Origin: Lentisphaeria bacterium
Lineage (GTDB): Bacteria; Verrucomicrobiota; Lentisphaeria; Victivallales; UBA1829
DNA length: 64,000 bases
Assembly: GCA_003526375.1 (NCBI GenBank)
Contig: DPDG01000096.1
Span: 48,545-112,544, forward strand
Direction of reading: 5' to 3'
In this document: positions 61,136-64,000 of the stretch, in pieces
How positions within the stretch are numbered: position 1 is the stretch's first letter
Layout: every line of letters begins with the position of its first letter
The notes under the pieces: model-generated
Databases searched by the model: none
What the model was told of the DNA's origin: nothing
Seen by the model: the letters and a program-made list of their open reading frames with translations, nothing else
Position numbers and translations under genes: made by a program

Positions 61136-61201
61136 GAGCGTCCGCAGGCATGATTCAGGAATTTTCCCGTTAATTTTCCGCAAAGTTCGTCTCAAGTTGA
61201 T

Positions 61202-61229
61202 TTGACGCTTTTTTTTTACAGGTTATAGT
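61202..61229 (+). promoter_or_regulatory. Promoter of mutS
   Basis: TTGACG (61202-61207), 16 bases, TATAGT (61224-61229), 31 bases before ATG 61260. Confidence 0.68.
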
Positions 61230-61259
61230 ATTCTGTTTAATCAACCTGACGGGAGAATC

Positions 61260-63806
61260 ATGCAGGAAACCAATCTTACCCCCGCAATGCGGCAATATAT
61301 GCAGATGAAAGCCGAGGCTCCGCAGGGTGCCGTTCTGCTGTTCCGCATGGGTGACTTTTATGAAATGTTTTACGAGGATGCACACAAGGCGAGTCCCATC
61401 CTCGAAATCACTTTGACGAAACGCGCCGGTTATCCGATGTGCGGTATTCCATATCACGCCCTCGACAGTTACCTGCCGAAACTCCTTGAAGCGGGGGTCA
61501 AGGTCGCCATCGCCGAACAACTGGAAGACCCCGCGCTTGCAAAAGGAATCGTCAAGCGCGGCATCACGCGCATCATCACACCCGGAACCGTGCTCGATTC
61601 TTCCGTCCTGAATCCCCATAAAAACAACTTTCTCTGCGCACTGACCGCCTCCAAGGACAAATACGGGCTTGCATGGATGGACATCAGCACGGCGGAATTC
61701 AAGGCGACGGAACTGAACTCGCTTGCAGAACTGGAGTCACAGCTTTACAGTATTCAGGCGCGGGAATGCCTGCTCCCTGCAACACTCATGAGACAATGGG
61801 AGGAGGAAAAAGCGTTTCCTTATACGCAGAAACACATTCTCTGGACACCGCTTGACGACTGGATTTTCTCCATTGAAAACGCTGAAGAACTCCTGAAACG
61901 CCAGTTCCAGGTCATGACTCTCGACGGATTCGGGCTTCGCGGACGCACCCTCGCCGAACGTTCCGCGGGAGCCGTCATTCACTACGCCTCGGAAAATCTG
62001 CGCCACAACGTGGTGCATATCCGTTCCCTCAAGTTTCACAGCCCGGAGGACTATCTCGCGCTTGACCCGATCTGCCAGCGCAATCTGGAGCTCGTCGAAC
62101 CGATGTTCGGCGCGTCAAAGGAAAATACCCTGCTGTATGTGCTCGACCGGACCAACACCCCCATGGGGAGCCGTCTGATGCGCGACTGGCTGCTGAAGCC
62201 TTTGAAAAACGTGGATCGCATTGTGGAACGTCAGGATGTCGTGGGGCTTCTCAAGGACGATCCGCTGACGCTTGCCGAACTGCGCGAAACCATGGGGGCG
62301 GTGCGCGACCTTGAACGCATTATTGCACGCCTCAACGTCGGCAACATCAACCCGCGCGACATGCTCGCACTCGCAAACAGCCTTGAAATGGTTCCGGCGG
62401 TCCGCACTCTGCTTTCGTCCTATGATCTGCCGCTGATCGAACGCCTGCGGGAAAATATCTGCGAAATGCCAGAACTGGTCGAAAAGATCCTGTCCGCCAT
62501 CGTCGATGAACCGCCCGCGACCGTCTCCGACGGCGGCGTAATCCGCGAAGGATACAACAAGGAGCTCGACGAATTCCGGTCCGCCGCGACGGACGGCAAA
62601 CGGTGGGTGGCGGAGCTTCAGGCGAAAGAGCAGGAGCGCAGCGGCATCAAATCCTTGAAAATCAACTACAATCGCGTATTCGGCTATTTCATTGAAGTCA
62701 CAAAAACACATCTTGCGTCCATCCCCGACGACTATATCCGCAAACAGACGCTCGTCAACAGCGAACGTTTCATCACCCCCGGACTCAAGGAGATGGAAAG
62801 CAAGATTCTCGGCTCCGAAGACAAATCCAAGGCGCTGGAGGTTCAGCTCTTTGAAGAACTCCGCAAGTTTGCCGGGACATTTACACCGCAGATTCAGCTG
62901 ACCGCCGCCGCACTTGCCGAAATCGACGTTCTCTGCGCCCTTGCGGACTGTGCCCAGCGCTACTCCTACTGCCGTCCGAAAGTCGCGGACGACGATCTGC
63001 TGGAAATTCAGGCGGGGCGGCATCCCGTGCTGGACTGCGCAATGAAAGGAGAGCGCTTCATTCCCAACGACACGCTTCTCGACGGCGACGAAAACCGCAT
63101 GATGATCATCACAGGCCCGAATATGGCGGGAAAATCCACATACATCCGCCAGACCGCGCTCCTTACGATCATGGCGCAGATGGGTTCCTTCATTCCCGCT
63201 TCCAGTGCGCACATCGGCGTGGCGGATCGCATTTTCACCCGTGTCGGCGCTTCCGACGATATTGCGCGCGGCCAGAGCACCTTCATGGTGGAAATGGTGG
63301 AAACCGCCAATATCCTGAACAACGCAACTTCAAAAAGCATTGTCATTCTGGATGAAATCGGGCGCGGTACCAGCACATTCGACGGACTTTCCATCGCGTG
63401 GGCGGTCGCGGAGTTCCTGCTGGATCATCCGTCCTGCCGCGCAAGAACCCAGTTCGCGACACATTACCATGAATTGACGGAGCTCGCGATCACGCGCCGC
63501 GGGGTCAAGAATTACAATGTCGCAGTCCGTGAATACGGCGAACAGATCATTTTCCTGCGCCAGATCATTCCCGGCGGAGCGGATAAGAGTTACGGCATTC
63601 ACGTGGCAAAACTCGCCGGGCTTCCTCCGGAAGTCATTTCACGGGCACAGGATATTCTGGAAAATCTCGAAAACAATTCCATTGCGGAAGCCGGACAGCC
63701 TTCCCTCGTCACAAAATCGCGTTACATGATTCGTGAGCAAAGGCAGAAATACAAAAAGGAAAAACCGGAATCCGACCATATCCAGCCGACGCTGTTCGAT
63801 CAATAA
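61260..63806 (+). CDS. mutS: DNA mismatch repair protein MutS
   Basis: 848 residues, typical length. Mismatch-recognition motif F33-x-E35 in GDFYEMFYED, connector and lever domains, then the ATPase: Walker A GPNMAGKSTYIRQTALL (about 620), GASDDIARGQSTFMVEM, Walker B ILDEIGRGTSTFDG, and ATHYHELTEL. It recognises base mispairs and starts repair with MutL, which is not in the window. Single gene with its own promoter. Confidence 0.96.
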   Translation: MQETNLTPAMRQYMQMKAEAPQGAVLLFRMGDFYEMFYEDAHKASPILEITLTKRAGYPMCGIPYHALDSYLPKLLEAGVKVAIAEQLEDPALAKGIVKRGITRIITPGTVLDSSVLNPHKNNFLCALTASKDKYGLAWMDISTAEFKATELNSLAELESQLYSIQARECLLPATLMRQWEEEKAFPYTQKHILWTPLDDWIFSIENAEELLKRQFQVMTLDGFGLRGRTLAERSAGAVIHYASENLRHNVVHIRSLKFHSPEDYLALDPICQRNLELVEPMFGASKENTLLYVLDRTNTPMGSRLMRDWLLKPLKNVDRIVERQDVVGLLKDDPLTLAELRETMGAVRDLERIIARLNVGNINPRDMLALANSLEMVPAVRTLLSSYDLPLIERLRENICEMPELVEKILSAIVDEPPATVSDGGVIREGYNKELDEFRSAATDGKRWVAELQAKEQERSGIKSLKINYNRVFGYFIEVTKTHLASIPDDYIRKQTLVNSERFITPGLKEMESKILGSEDKSKALEVQLFEELRKFAGTFTPQIQLTAAALAEIDVLCALADCAQRYSYCRPKVADDDLLEIQAGRHPVLDCAMKGERFIPNDTLLDGDENRMMIITGPNMAGKSTYIRQTALLTIMAQMGSFIPASSAHIGVADRIFTRVGASDDIARGQSTFMVEMVETANILNNATSKSIVILDEIGRGTSTFDGLSIAWAVAEFLLDHPSCRARTQFATHYHELTELAITRRGVKNYNVAVREYGEQIIFLRQIIPGGADKSYGIHVAKLAGLPPEVISRAQDILENLENNSIAEAGQPSLVTKSRYMIREQRQKYKKEKPESDHIQPTLFDQ

Positions 63807-63820
63807 GAAATGCAAAAACA

Positions 63821-63855
63821 GACCTGACACGGCAGCATATCATGCGTGCCAGGTC
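63821..63855. terminator. Hairpin after mutS
   Basis: GACCTGACACG (63821-63831) pairs with CGTGCCAGGTC (63845-63855) with one mismatch, loop of 13. It lies 15 bp after the stop. No T-run follows, so it may be a stability element or Rho-type end. Confidence 0.5.
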
Positions 63856-63866
63856 ACAGTCATTGC

Positions 63867-64000
63867 TTATTTATATCCGGCGCAGTTATGATCTTTGCAA
63901 TCACTAGCCACTGACCACTAGCCACTGACCACTAATTATTTATGCCCGGCGCAGTCGTGTTCCCTGCAATCACCAGCCACTGACCACTGACCACTGACCA
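63867..64000. repeat. 69-bp tandem repeat containing CCACTGA heptamers, truncated by window end
   Basis: Two copies of a unit start at 63867 and 63936 (TTATTTAT..CCGGCGCAG, then GCAATCAC.AGCCACTGACCACT). Each unit ends in heptamers CCACTGA, with variants CCACTAG and CCACTAA. The second copy runs to the last base, so the array continues outside. No open frame is seen. Confidence 0.8.

Noticed and set aside
63902..64000. CRISPR array
   Set aside because: The repeats are contiguous heptamers and a 69-bp tandem unit with no unique spacers of constant length, and no cas genes are present.

Overview
The window looks like a chromosomal segment of a Gram-negative, anaerobe-type bacterium of the PVC superphylum, most likely Lentisphaerota (Victivallis-like). 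This is inferred from many short-leader prepilin-type proteins with an FTLIELL motif and a C-terminal H-X9-DG motif, each beside secreted carbohydrate-active enzymes, from DUF4838-type enzymes, and from LPS-type glycosyltransferase genes. I ran no database search. No tRNA, rRNA, CRISPR array, transposase or phage gene was seen.

Layout. (1) 1-8843: ABC-2 export genes (two permeases, a TPR/zinc-ribbon membrane protein and a membrane-anchored helical protein), an exported unknown, a metallophosphoesterase, a heptosyltransferase-type GT9, an exported unknown, mtnA and a LysM protein. (2) 8865-14080: an LplT-PlsC-acyl ligase triple fusion, a TIGR04076-like small protein and an AGE-family sugar epimerase. 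(3) 14130-40978: a carbohydrate-degradation island. It holds a minus-strand operon (two related TIM-barrel-like unknowns, an SGNH hydrolase, a 1329-aa secreted glycosidase and a pseudopilin) with an AraC regulator; a 1033-aa glycosidase-like protein; a GntR/LacI-type regulator with tandem DUF4838 enzymes and a pseudopilin; a GH78-type rhamnosidase divergent from a RhaR-like AraC regulator; a beta-carbonic anhydrase; and a LacI regulator, pseudopilin and lyase-like enzyme. (4) 41065-54314: housekeeping genes gltA, a prenyl synthase, maf, a chrA pair, an OYE flavoenzyme, a PHP phosphoesterase and the classical thrS-infC-rpmI-rplT-pheS-pheT cluster. (5) 54544-64000: a GT2, a GntR regulator with pseudopilin and GH42-like enzyme, mutS, and a 69-bp/heptamer tandem repeat running off the window end.

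How it works together. Four separate loci pair one transcription regulator, one H-X9-DG pseudopilin and one or more secreted glycan-active enzymes. The rhamnosidase locus, whose enzyme has no signal peptide, lacks the pilin. This recurring triad is the most system-like feature here. Two of the pseudopilin genes also carry long 5' extensions that share a 72-nt block (57 of 72 bases identical by eye) and scattered, partly inverted copies of a 21-bp repeat. They look like related DNA insertions in front of, or inside, the prepilin signal. Regulatory DNA is unusually readable: an 18-bp perfect palindrome over a GntR -10 box, a LacI-type operator, and two AraC-type direct repeats 33 bp apart.
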